Of a stretch of DNA of 12,159 nt, positions 1-6,117 are shown piece by piece (the stretch's first letter is position 1; every line of letters starts with the position of its first letter). The position numbers and the translations under genes are program-made. The notes beneath the pieces are model-generated. The model did no database searches and was not told where the DNA came from. It saw only the letters and a list, made by a program, of their open reading frames with translations. The stretch lies in NCBI GenBank assembly GCA_905205975.1, contig CAJLFQ010000067.1, positions 1 through 12,159 on the forward strand. The letters run 5' to 3'. The DNA comes from an uncultured Eubacteriales bacterium. Its GTDB lineage: Bacteria > Bacillota > Clostridia > Oscillospirales > QAMX01.

Positions 1-635
1 TCGGCTGGATCTCAATCAAATTGACGCCGCGAAAACCGCTGACCGAAAAGCAGAAGGCGAAAAAGGAAGCAAAGAAAAAACGCAAAGCTGAGAAGAAAGC
101 GCTGAAAAAGGCGAAGAAACAGGAACGAAAAGCCAAAAAAGCAGAAAAGCAGGCCCGAAAAGACAAACAAAGCAAAAAAGGCAGACAGCCCTCCGGCAAG
201 CCGCCGAAAACATCGGATACCTATGCAATCATCCGCTCAATTCTGGCGGCGCTCGGCGACTATGACGATGAATACCTCAAGCTGATCTGCATCCGCCGGT
301 TGGAGCTCGATGTCACCGTCGGCGGCGGCAACCCGTTTGACACGGGAAAACGGTACGAAAAAGCGGCCGAACTGTTTGGATGCTGCTATCCGCAGGCGAT
401 GCGCTGGCTGAACATCCGGCGGCATCGCATCTATGTGCGCCCGAACTTTGTCACCAACCGTACGTCGTTTTCCTTCGACGCAACAGTTACCATTCGACCA
501 ATTTGCGTGCTGAAGTCGGCGCTGGTTTTCTGGAATGCCTACCGGCGAAACCGCCGGATTTACCGGATGAAAAAGCCGGAACAAGTGACCGTTTCTCACG
601 GCCAACACGCAGAACCGACAAAAAAAACAGCCTAA
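1..635 (+). CDS. DUF2953 domain protein, 5'-truncated by the window edge
   Basis: The reading frame is open from the first complete codon (base 3) to a TAA at 633-635, so the start lies upstream of the window; the TTG at 21 is internal. The visible part begins with residues ending SIKLTPRKPL, followed by about 50 residues made mostly of Lys, Ala, Glu and Arg, which is probably a flexible basic linker. A globular C-terminal part follows, with LELDVTVGGGNPFDTG, then YPQAMRWLNIRRHRIYVRPNF, and a segment near the end (IRPICVLKSALVFWNAYRRNRRIYR) typical of DUF2953. That family is found in spore formers near gerW (ytfJ) and scpB; its biochemical role is not known to me. It ends 46 bases before gerW, so co-transcription is likely. 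The family call rests on pattern recognition of the C-terminal half and on synteny. Confidence 0.78.
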   Translation, partial: GWISIKLTPRKPLTEKQKAKKEAKKKRKAEKKALKKAKKQERKAKKAEKQARKDKQSKKGRQPSGKPPKTSDTYAIIRSILAALGDYDDEYLKLICIRRLELDVTVGGGNPFDTGKRYEKAAELFGCCYPQAMRWLNIRRHRIYVRPNFVTNRTSFSFDATVTIRPICVLKSALVFWNAYRRNRRIYRMKKPEQVTVSHGQHAEPTKKTA

Positions 636-670
636 ATCAAAGCGCCCCCACAAAATGGGGCAATCACAGA

Positions 671-675
671 GGAGG
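671..675 (+). promoter_or_regulatory. Ribosome binding site of gerW that decides its start
   Basis: GGAGG lies 6 bases before the ATG at 682. The in-frame ATG at 655 has no ribosome site at the right distance, so 682 is preferred as the start. Confidence 0.8.
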
Positions 676-681
676 ATATCC

Positions 682-1191
682 ATGGCGGAAACCAATCACA
701 AACCGATCAACGGCACCAATAAGCATGCCATCAACAGCCTGATGGAGGCGACTCTGGCAAAAGTGCGTGAGCTGGGCGATGCCGAAACCATCATTGGCAA
801 ACCGGTTGTCACGCCCGGCGGCGTAACGATTATTCCGGTCTCAAAACTGACGTGCGGCTTTGGCGCGGGCGGTTCTGATTACAACACACGGCACAATGCC
901 AATGCAGTCCTGTTCGGCGGCGGCGGCGGCGCGGGCGTTGAAGTGACGCCGGTGTCTTTCATCGTGATCCGCGGGGAACAGGTAGACGTTCTGCCCGCAA
1001 ACGGCACCGTGGCAACTCCGGCTGCGGCGAGCGGCATCGTCGCCACGGTTGAAAAAGCCGTGGACGCGTTCCCCGGCATCCTGGACAAAATCGACGGATT
1101 CCTGGCATCCCGCAAAGCCAAGAAGGCGGCAGAAGACGCAGAAAAAGCGCAGGACGAAATCACGGTTGCTGGACCGGCTGAAAACGAATAA
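682..1191 (+). CDS. ytfJ: GerW/YtfJ family sporulation protein
   Basis: A 169-aa protein of the GerW (YtfJ) family. In Bacillus it is a sporulation protein made in the forespore and needed for normal germination; the molecular activity is not established. The signature is clear: an N-terminal helix (NSLMEATLAKVRELGDAETIIGKP), a central beta region (VTPGGVTIIPVSKLTCGFGAGGSDY), then a glycine run and the stretch AGVEVTPVSFIVIRGEQVDVLP. The C-terminal 50 residues are charged and Lys/Ala/Glu-rich with no obvious fold. Length is slightly above the usual 130-150 aa because of that tail. It sits between the DUF2953 gene and dacF, a normal clostridial order. The start at 682 follows from its GGAGG site. 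Confidence 0.9.
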   Translation: MAETNHKPINGTNKHAINSLMEATLAKVRELGDAETIIGKPVVTPGGVTIIPVSKLTCGFGAGGSDYNTRHNANAVLFGGGGGAGVEVTPVSFIVIRGEQVDVLPANGTVATPAAASGIVATVEKAVDAFPGILDKIDGFLASRKAKKAAEDAEKAQDEITVAGPAENE

Positions 1192-1205
1192 AAACAGACG
1201 CCCAG

Positions 1206-1240
1206 CCGTATACATGGGATAACATTCCATTTCCATACGG
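1206..1240 (+). promoter_or_regulatory. Hairpin just before dacF, touching its ribosome site
   Basis: The outer arms CCGTAT (1206-1211) and ATACGG (1235-1240) enclose the inner arms ATGGGA (1214-1219) and TTCCAT (1225-1230, one G-U pair) with a five-base loop. The last two G of the outer arm are the first two bases of the dacF ribosome site GGAGG (1239-1243). No T-run follows, so it is not an intrinsic terminator. It may tune dacF translation (inference). Confidence 0.5.
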
Positions 1241-1248
1241 AGGGGCTC

Positions 1249-2340
1249 ATGCTGAATATCAGACGATGGCTGATGTGCATCGCGGCTGCGGCATTGCTGC
1301 TGCAGCCGCCTGTGTCTGCTGCCAAGGAGCAGCCGGGGCCGTCTGCGCAGGCCTATGTGCTGATGGACGCCGATACCGGCGAAACGATTGCAGCCGGTTC
1401 GCCCGATCAAAAACTGCCATGCGCCAGTACGACGAAACTGATGACGGCTTTGGTCGTGCTGGAAACGCTGCCGCTGGACGCGGCCGTCCAGGTGACAGAA
1501 GCGCATGTACGCGCCGAAGGATCCCGGATGTATCTGCGCACCGGTGAAATCGTATCTGTGTCGGATCTGCTGTACGGCCTGCTGCTTGCCAGCGGGAACG
1601 ATGCCGCATTGGCGTTGGCCGATGCAGCCGCCGGGTCTGCGGATGCCTTTGCCGCGAAGATGAATGAAAAAGCTGCGGCGCTGGGCATGTGCAGCACCCA
1701 TTTTACCAATCCCAGCGGCTTGCACGATCCCGGCCACTATTCATCGGCGCGCGACCTGGCGATTCTGATGGCGTCAGCGATGCAGAATGCGACGTTTGCA
1801 CAGATCACCGGAACACGCGAAGCGGTGCTGACGGGGCGAACCGTGGTCAACCATAACAAACTGCTGCATCGCGTTCCCGGCGTCGACGGTGGAAAAACCG
1901 GCTTTACCAAAGCGGCAGGCCGCTGCTTGGTGACGACGGCGGCGCGAAACGGCCGGCGCCTGATTGCTGTGACGCTCAATGCCCCGGATGACTGGCGGGA
2001 TCATGAGGCGCTGTACGCATATGGTTTTTCCCGTTACAGCGCTTGCGTGCTGACGCTGGATCAAACCACACTGCCGGCGCTTCCGTTGGCCGGGGATGCA
2101 AAACCGGGCATACCGCTCGCTGCCGACAGGCCGGAAGTCTGGCTGACCGCCGCAGAGCAGAAAGCGCTGACGCAGACCGTCTGGCTGCCGCGCTTTGAAT
2201 ATGCGCCGCTGCCGCAGGGAGCCGTTGTCGGGGCTGTGACATGGCAATACGGCACGACCATACTGGCGGCGGCAGAGCTGCGTACGGCCGAAGCGGCAGA
2301 AAGCGAAGGCCGGGTCAGACGATCCGCAGCAGAACCATGA
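1249..2340 (+). CDS. dacF: D-alanyl-D-alanine carboxypeptidase, DacF/DacB type (S11 peptidase)
   Basis: A 363-aa penicillin-binding protein that removes the terminal D-Ala from peptidoglycan pentapeptides, limiting cross-linking. Homologues in this gene neighbourhood act on spore cortex. It has a signal peptide (residues 1-25, hydrophobic core IAAAALLLQPPVSAA, cleavage probably near VSAA-K), so it acts outside the membrane. All three active-site motifs are present: SxxK at residues 60-63 (STTK, nucleophile S60), SxN at 115-117 (SGN) and KTG at 216-218. The rest of the family pattern follows (LLHRVPGVDGGKTGFTKAAG, then ITVTLNAPDDW-like ending at 200-240). The C-terminal 100 residues form the usual beta domain, but the chain ends in a short basic tail (RVRRSAAEP) and no clear membrane anchor. 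GGAGG at 1239-1243 supports the ATG at 1249. dacF is preferred over dacB because of the neighbours. Confidence 0.92.
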   Translation: MLNIRRWLMCIAAAALLLQPPVSAAKEQPGPSAQAYVLMDADTGETIAAGSPDQKLPCASTTKLMTALVVLETLPLDAAVQVTEAHVRAEGSRMYLRTGEIVSVSDLLYGLLLASGNDAALALADAAAGSADAFAAKMNEKAAALGMCSTHFTNPSGLHDPGHYSSARDLAILMASAMQNATFAQITGTREAVLTGRTVVNHNKLLHRVPGVDGGKTGFTKAAGRCLVTTAARNGRRLIAVTLNAPDDWRDHEALYAYGFSRYSACVLTLDQTTLPALPLAGDAKPGIPLAADRPEVWLTAAEQKALTQTVWLPRFEYAPLPQGAVVGAVTWQYGTTILAAAELRTAEAAESEGRVRRSAAEP

Positions 2341-2370
2341 GCAGAATGAGTAAAATGCACAGAAACAAAT

Positions 2371-2375
2371 GAGGG
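2371..2375 (+). promoter_or_regulatory. Ribosome binding site of rluB that decides its start
   Basis: GAGGG is 7 bases before the TTG at 2383. The other in-frame TTG, at 2377, is only one base away from this site, so 2383 is the better start. Confidence 0.65.
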
Positions 2376-2382
2376 TTTGATC

Positions 2383-3129
2383 TTGAAAGAACGAGTACAG
2401 AAAATCATTGCCGAACGCGGCGTTTGCTCCCGCAGGGCGGCGGAAAAACTGATTGCAGAAGGACGCGTAAAAGTCAACGGGCGAAAAATCATCCTGGGCG
2501 CTTCCTGCGATACCAAAAACGACCTGATTACGATCGACGGCAAGCGCATTGCCGGCAAACGCCAGAAGGATGTTTACCTTCTTGCCTATAAACCGCGCGG
2601 CTATGTTACAACCGCGTCGGATGACCGCGGCAGGAAAACGGTCATGGAACTGCTGCAGGACGTCGAAGAACGCGTTTATCCCGTGGGGCGTCTGGATATG
2701 GCTTCAGAAGGATTGCTGCTTCTGACCAACGACGGCGCGCTGGCACGCGTCCTGACGCATCCTTCCTGCGGCATCGAAAAAGAATACCAGGTGACTGTGC
2801 TGGGCGATACGGAAAAAGCCATTCCGATGTTTGAAGCAGGCATGACACTGGAAGACGGTTTTCAGACGGCGCCTGCGCGCGTACGCGTCATCAAGCTGAT
2901 CGACGAAAAAACCGTGCTCTCTGTCGTCATCACACAGGGGCACAACCGCCAGATCCGCAAGATGTGCGAAGCGGCAGGGCTGACGGTTCGCCGCTTGGTT
3001 CGTGTGTCCATCGGCCAGCTGAAACTCGGCGACATGCATGCCGGCGAATGCCGTCCGGCCACCAAAAAGGAAATGGACTATCTGCAAGGGCTGACCAAAA
3101 AGGCGGAGGCAGAGGCCCAGGAAAACTGA
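2383..3129 (+). CDS. rluB: 23S rRNA pseudouridine synthase, RluB/RsuA family
   Basis: A 248-aa cytoplasmic enzyme that isomerises a uridine in ribosomal RNA to pseudouridine. The N-terminal S4 RNA-binding domain is clear (residues 1-50: RVQKIIAERGVCSRRAAEKLIAEGRVKVNG). The catalytic domain carries the family motif GRLDMASEGLLLLTNDG with catalytic Asp at residue 105, and later EKEYQVTV and the QGHNRQIRKMCEAAGLTVRRLVR block typical of RsuA/RluB. The start is a TTG at 2383, chosen from the GAGGG site at 2371-2375. It lies 42 bases after dacF and probably shares its transcript. In Bacillus and many Clostridia spmA and spmB lie between the two genes; here they do not. RluB is chosen over RsuA/RluE by synteny with dacF; the target base cannot be read from the sequence. 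Confidence 0.9.
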   Translation: MKERVQKIIAERGVCSRRAAEKLIAEGRVKVNGRKIILGASCDTKNDLITIDGKRIAGKRQKDVYLLAYKPRGYVTTASDDRGRKTVMELLQDVEERVYPVGRLDMASEGLLLLTNDGALARVLTHPSCGIEKEYQVTVLGDTEKAIPMFEAGMTLEDGFQTAPARVRVIKLIDEKTVLSVVITQGHNRQIRKMCEAAGLTVRRLVRVSIGQLKLGDMHAGECRPATKKEMDYLQGLTKKAEAEAQEN

Positions 3130-3141
3130 GCAAAAAAAATC

Positions 3142-3148
3142 TGTCGAA
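3142..3148 (+). promoter_or_regulatory. Candidate Spo0A box (TGTCGAA)
   Basis: A perfect match to the seven-base Spo0A-box core, 15 bases upstream of the -35 element of the tRNA promoter. A seven-base word is expected about once or twice in a window of this size on both strands, so position rather than match is the argument. Confidence 0.3.
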
Positions 3149-3163
3149 ATCTCAAAAATGGTC

Positions 3164-3192
3164 TTGACAAACGGCAGGAAATCGTGTATAAT
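3164..3192 (+). promoter_or_regulatory. Consensus sigma-A promoter of the tRNA operon
   Basis: TTGACA at 3164-3169, a 17-base spacer, and TATAAT at 3187-3192: all twelve consensus bases at the ideal distance. Transcription should start near 3199, about 42 bases before the first tRNA, as expected for a highly expressed stable-RNA operon. Confidence 0.93.
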
Positions 3193-3240
3193 ATATCTTG
3201 CTTGTGTTGCTTCTCCCTTCACGGTGAGGCCGGCAGACAT

Positions 3241-3317
3241 GGCGGCATAGCTCAGTTGGCTAGAGCATTCGGTTCATACCCGACAGGTCGTTGGTTCAAG
3301 TCCGACTGCCGCTACCA
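3241..3317 (+). tRNA. tRNA-Met (anticodon CAT), elongator type
   Basis: A 77-base tRNA with CCA encoded. The acceptor stem GGCGGCA pairs with TGCCGCT (G-U at pair 1). The D-arm TAGCTCAGTTGGCTAGAGC and the T-loop TTCAAGT are standard, and the anticodon loop is TTCATAC. The anticodon stem is TCGG/CCGA with a mismatch at its base. It lacks the initiator marks (three G-C pairs next to the anticodon loop and an unpaired first position), so it is the elongator. A CAT anticodon could also be lysidine-modified tRNA-Ile, but the body matches tRNA-Met. Confidence 0.93.
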
Positions 3318-3320
3318 AAC

Positions 3321-3358
3321 ATTTTACAGAGCGGTCGCTCACATCTGCTCTGTAAAAT
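3321..3358 (+). repeat. Perfect 12-bp inverted repeat between tRNA-Met and tRNA-Glu
   Basis: ATTTTACAGAGC (3321-3332) and GCTCTGTAAAAT (3347-3358) are exact complements around a 14-base loop. The 3' arm is not followed by a T-tract. It would form a stable hairpin in the tRNA precursor, perhaps guiding processing (inference). Confidence 0.7.
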
Positions 3359-3363
3359 CATAT

Positions 3364-3438
3364 GGCCCGATGGTCAAGCGGCTAAGACACCGCCCTTTCA
3401 CGGCGGTAACGGGGGTTCGATTCCCCCTCGGGTCACCA
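3364..3438 (+). tRNA. tRNA-Glu (anticodon TTC)
   Basis: A 75-base tRNA with CCA encoded. The acceptor stem GGCCCGA pairs with TCGGGTC (one G-U), the anticodon stem CCGCC/GGCGG is perfect around the loop CTTTCAC, and the T-arm is GGGGG-TTCGATT-CCCCC. It is the second gene of the tRNA operon. Confidence 0.96.
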
Positions 3439-3439
3439 C

Positions 3440-3485
3440 TTCGTCTCCTGCTAGTCGGGAGGCGAACTGCTATCTGGCAGTTTTT
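3440..3485 (+). terminator. Hairpin pair with T5 between tRNA-Glu and tRNA-Val
   Basis: TTCGTCTCC (3440-3448) pairs with GGAGGCGAA (3458-3466, one G-U). It partly overlaps a second, mutually exclusive hairpin, AACTGC (3465-3470) with GCAGTT (3477-3482), which runs into five T (3481-3485) ending exactly where tRNA-Val begins. The second has the form of a weak intrinsic terminator and could lower read-through into tRNA-Val, or be only a processing structure. Confidence 0.4.
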
Positions 3486-3561
3486 GGAGGCATAGCTCAG
3501 CTGGTAGAGCATCCGCCTCACACGCGGGGGGTCACAGGTTCGAGTCCTGCTGTCTCCACCA
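3486..3561 (+). tRNA. tRNA-Val (anticodon CAC)
   Basis: A 76-base tRNA with CCA encoded. The acceptor stem GGAGGCA pairs with TGTCTCC (one G-U). The anticodon stem TCCGC/GCGGG closes the loop CTCACAC, giving anticodon CAC, which reads GUG. The T-arm contains GGTTCGAGTCC. It is the last gene of the operon and is followed directly by a terminator. Confidence 0.94.
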
Positions 3562-3570
3562 TGGCTGCAC

Positions 3571-3624
3571 AAACCGGGCATCAATCGGGATATCATTGGT
3601 ATCTCAATTGGTGCCCGGTTTTTC
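3571..3624 (+). terminator. Intrinsic terminator of the tRNA operon
   Basis: AAACCGGGCA (3571-3580) pairs with TGCCCGGTTT (3612-3621). The stem continues inward through TCAAT/ATTGG and then GGGATA/TATCTC to a tiny loop, giving over 20 pairs. Five T follow the GC-rich part (3619-3623). A textbook rho-independent terminator, unusually long. Confidence 0.92.
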
Positions 3625-3678
3625 TCAACGCGTATCCCCGCGCGGCTGGCCGTTTGGGCGCCGCGAACAGTCAAAAAA

Positions 3679-3720
3679 CAGCACCGCAAACCGATGGGCG
3701 TACCCATGGCTGCAGTGCTG
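3679..3720 (+). promoter_or_regulatory. Imperfect long hairpin in the cobB leader
   Basis: The outer arms CAGCAC (3679-3684) and GTGCTG (3715-3720) enclose several further pairs and an apical stem ATGGG/CCCAT (3694-3698, 3703-3707) with a CGTA loop. It ends 40 bases before the cobB start and has no T-run. The rest of 3625-3760 shows no convincing -35/-10 pair. I recognise no known riboswitch. Confidence 0.45.
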
Positions 3721-3760
3721 CGGGACAATTCAAATCTGTTTTCAAAGGAGCGGATTCAGA

Positions 3761-4513
3761 ATGACAACCGCAAAGCAGGCAAATGACATTGCGAAACTGG
3801 GCGAAGCCATCGAGGCGAGCCGTCATCTCTGCGTGTTTTCCGGCGCGGGCATCAGCTGTCCATCCGGTATCCCCGACTTCCGGTCGGAAAAAGGTCTGTA
3901 CCGGCAGAAGAGCGGATCCGGCCGACGCCCGGAAGAGATCATTTCGCATTCGTTGTTCTGTGCGCATCCGGCGGAGTTCTACGCATTTTATCGGGAAAAG
4001 ATGGTCTATCCAAACGCCAAACCCAATGCGGCGCATCGATACTTTGCCGCACTGGAGGAATCCGGCAAACGCGTTTCCGTCGTCACACAGAACATCGACG
4101 GCCTGCATCAGGCGGCAGGCAGCCGCGAAGTCTATGAGCTGCACGGCAGCGTACACCGCAATTTCTGCACACGCTGTGGGCGGTTCTACGGCTTGGCAGA
4201 AGTAATGCAGATGGATGGGATCCCACGCTGTACGTCCGACGGCGCCATCATCAAGCCGGATGTCGTTTTGTATGAAGAACCGCTGGATGAAACCGTCGTA
4301 GCGGGCGCAGTCCGCGCGATTATGGAGGCCGATACGATGATTGTCGTCGGCACCTCGCTTGTCGTCTATCCGGCCGCCGCTTATGTCCAGCGCTTTCAGG
4401 GCAGGATGCTGGCACTGGTCAATCTGTCAGAAACGCCGTATGATGAACGGGCAGACCTTGCCATTCACGGCGATATTGTGGAAATCGTCGAAGCGCTGCT
4501 ACACACGCGGTGA
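3761..4513 (+). CDS. cobB: NAD-dependent protein deacylase (sirtuin, Sir2/CobB family)
   Basis: A 250-aa cytoplasmic sirtuin that removes acyl groups from protein lysines using NAD+. Motifs are in order: GAGISCPSGIPDFRS (residues 28-42, NAD binding), TQNIDGLH (109-116), ELHGS with catalytic His128, the small zinc module, IKPDVVLYEE (164-173) and GTSLVVYPAA (197-206). The zinc module is odd. The first pair is normal (C136, C139), but the second reads C157-T-S-D160, so the fourth zinc Cys is replaced by Asp. Asp can bind zinc, so the site may still work. AAAGGAG at 3744-3750 supports ATG 3761; earlier in-frame starts run back into the tRNA terminator and are rejected. The last 15 bases overlap the end of the convergent Spo0A_C gene. 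Confidence 0.95.
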   Translation: MTTAKQANDIAKLGEAIEASRHLCVFSGAGISCPSGIPDFRSEKGLYRQKSGSGRRPEEIISHSLFCAHPAEFYAFYREKMVYPNAKPNAAHRYFAALEESGKRVSVVTQNIDGLHQAAGSREVYELHGSVHRNFCTRCGRFYGLAEVMQMDGIPRCTSDGAIIKPDVVLYEEPLDETVVAGAVRAIMEADTMIVVGTSLVVYPAAAYVQRFQGRMLALVNLSETPYDERADLAIHGDIVEIVEALLHTR

Positions 4514-4837
4514 AGGCGTGATGCCGTTGCGCAGCGTATAGGCGACAACTGCTTCCAGAAATTCGGCGTTCGTCGGACAAAGCGTCTGCTGAAAGCCGCA
4601 GATTTGGCGGTATAATTCGCGGTTGCCCGACCGCCAGAAAATATCAATGATGCTGCGAAGGTTCTTGTCAACCATCACCGGAGTGACGCCGCAGCGTTCT
4701 GCAACCGGCGTGTAGATCCGCTGAAAAATGTTGGTCAGATTGTCTTCGTCGCGCAGGGCGATTTCCAGAGCCAAGAGGAGCATACGGTATCCCTTGTATT
4801 TGGAAGACATGCCCAACCGGTCCAGCAAATAGCGCAT
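4499..4837 (-). CDS. Stand-alone Spo0A C-terminal (DNA-binding) domain protein
   Basis: A 112-aa protein that is almost entirely a Spo0A_C-like helical DNA-binding domain, with no receiver domain in front. Matches to the Spo0A effector domain are seen at KYKGYRMLLLALEIALRDED (residues 13-32), at the helix-turn-helix region with RIYTPVAERCGVTPVMVDKN and LRSIIDIFWRSGN (40-72), and at the C-terminus, where CPTNAEFLEAVVAYTLR (87-103) mirrors the PTNSEFIAMVADKLR end of Spo0A. The recognition helix differs from that of Spo0A (MVDKNLRS instead of RVERAIRH), so DNA specificity may differ. AAAGGAGAG (forward 4847-4855) precedes the ATG. It is the last gene of the minus-strand unit, 59 bases after the methyltransferase gene. 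Without a phosphorylatable receiver it may be constitutive, a partner or an antagonist of Spo0A (inference). Confidence 0.85.
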   Translation of the reverse strand: MRYLLDRLGMSSKYKGYRMLLLALEIALRDEDNLTNIFQRIYTPVAERCGVTPVMVDKNLRSIIDIFWRSGNRELYRQICGFQQTLCPTNAEFLEAVVAYTLRNGITPSPRV

Positions 4838-4896
4838 AAGAAACAGCTCTCCTTTCTATGGTGACGACAAAAATAAATGCTGTATTTTGAGCAGAT

Positions 4897-6096
4897 TCAG
4901 TGTTCGGCAAACAGCAGCCGGACGATCAGCGGCGTATAGCCGAGCATCTGGCAGAAGGTTTCGATTTCTGCCTTTGCCTCGGCCATCCGTTTGACAGCGG
5001 CAGCATCAGTCAAAGCAGCACGTTTGGCGCGAATCAGAATGTTCTTCGGTGAATGCGCGATGTCAATGAATTCAGAGACGTCTGTTTTATAACCGCGGCC
5101 TTCCAGCGCACGGGCGCGCAGCGCATCGGTTGCAAGCGTGGCGAAACGTTCCTTTAGGATCCCGTATTTGGTCATCAAACGGAGCGCAGGCGCATCTAAA
5201 CCGCCGTTCAGCTCGTGCTGACAGCAGGGAACGGCGAGAATGTAGTCGGTGTTCCAGTTGACGGCATTCGCCAGCGCATAGTCTGTTGCGGTGTCGCAGG
5301 CGTGCAGCGAGATGATCATGTCCGGATGTACCGACGGCGTATATCCATGAATGTCGCCCAGCTGAAAGGAAAGCCCGGTCATGCCGTGGCGCTCAGCCAG
5401 CGCACTGCAATTTCGTATGACGTCTTCCTTCAGGTCAAGCCCGACGATGTGTGCATCCACACCGCGGATCACGGTCAGATAGTGGTAGAGGACAAACGTC
5501 AGATAGCTTTTTCCGCAGCCGAAATCGATGATGTTCCACTGTTTGCGCGGGTCGGTGCGGACGATATCGTCGATAAATTCGATATAGCGGTTGATCTGGC
5601 GGAACTTGTCATACATGGCGGAGTGGACATGGCCGTCGCCGGTCAGAATACCAAGCTCTTCCAGAACCGGGAAACGGTCGGATTCCCGGATGATGTAGTT
5701 TTTGGCCCGGTTGTGCGCGACCGAGGGCGGAGGAACCGGCTCGGCTGTCTTCTTGCGGGAAGTGAGCAGCTTACCGCCTTTGGAGAGACGCAGCGAAAGC
5801 GCTTCCGACGCGGTCAGCGCATTCAGCTCCCGGAAATTCGAGCCGAATTCTGACAGAATGCGGCCGGGCGCTTCTTCGGCGGTGCAGTTGGCATGAAAGA
5901 CCTGCTTGTCGGTATACTGTTCCAGCCGATAGCCGTATTTGCTGGGTTTGCAGACGAACTTTATGTACCTGCCGCCAGTCAGGGGGCAGGAAAGTGTGAC
6001 GCGCAGAGGCTGTGCTTCAAACAAACGGCCGATCTCAGCGGCAATCTGTTCACGCGTCTGTGAAGAGAGATCCATCGGACTCATAAACGGACTCAT
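4897..6096 (-). CDS. Class I SAM-dependent methyltransferase (Methyltransf_32/METTL25-like)
   Basis: A 399-aa protein with an N-terminal domain of about 140 residues that I do not recognise (it contains LTGGRYIKFVCKPSKYGYRLEQY), then a Rossmann methyltransferase. The SAM motif I is IIDFGCGKSYLTFVLYHYL (residues 189-207), the acidic end of strand 2 is GLDLKED (219-225), and strand 4 is PDMIISLHACDTATDYAL (258-275). The hallmark AVPCCQHEL (288-296) is typical of PF13679 (Methyltransf_32). Substrate is not known; relatives are annotated only as methyltransferases, and RNA or protein targets are both possible. The start at 6096 is supported by AGGAG (forward 6109-6113), 12 bases away. The first residues are a repeat, MSPFMSPM, so an alternative ATG exists at 6084. 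It lies 32 bases after ypeB and likely shares its transcript. Confidence 0.85.
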   Translation of the reverse strand: MSPFMSPMDLSSQTREQIAAEIGRLFEAQPLRVTLSCPLTGGRYIKFVCKPSKYGYRLEQYTDKQVFHANCTAEEAPGRILSEFGSNFRELNALTASEALSLRLSKGGKLLTSRKKTAEPVPPPSVAHNRAKNYIIRESDRFPVLEELGILTGDGHVHSAMYDKFRQINRYIEFIDDIVRTDPRKQWNIIDFGCGKSYLTFVLYHYLTVIRGVDAHIVGLDLKEDVIRNCSALAERHGMTGLSFQLGDIHGYTPSVHPDMIISLHACDTATDYALANAVNWNTDYILAVPCCQHELNGGLDAPALRLMTKYGILKERFATLATDALRARALEGRGYKTDVSEFIDIAHSPKNILIRAKRAALTDAAAVKRMAEAKAEIETFCQMLGYTPLIVRLLFAEH

Positions 6097-6117
6097 AAAA
6101 CTTGATAACTCCTATAC

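Noticed and set aside
21..230. The Lys/Ala-rich stretch as a sign of a foreign or degenerate gene
   Set aside because: Basic low-complexity linkers are common in clostridial DUF2953 proteins, and the frame is intact on both sides.
841..1737. A 298-codon open frame on the minus strand opposite gerW and dacF
   Set aside because: It lies opposite two well-identified genes, has a Cys/Arg/His-rich composition typical of antisense frames in GC-rich DNA, and matches nothing known to me.
2337..2372. An 11-codon frame (MSRMSKMHRNK) overlapping the dacF stop
   Set aside because: It has no ribosome site and no family; overlap of ATG with TGA is common by chance.
2311..2400. A hydrophobic minus-strand peptide (LFLCILLILLMVLLRIV) opposite the dacF-rluB junction
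   Set aside because: The frame has no start codon before a stop and is mostly opposite real genes.
3596..3760. Upstream extension of cobB
   Set aside because: The extension begins within the tRNA terminator, and the ATG at 3761 has a good ribosome site and gives the normal sirtuin length.
3184..3764. Open frames running through the tRNA genes
   Set aside because: They translate tRNA sequence and the terminator; the tRNA folds explain this DNA.
4862..4872. A third Spo0A-box-like site (TTTTTGTCGTC on the minus strand) upstream of the Spo0A_C gene
   Set aside because: It misses the last two core bases (TGTCGTC rather than TGTCGAA), so it is too weak to claim.
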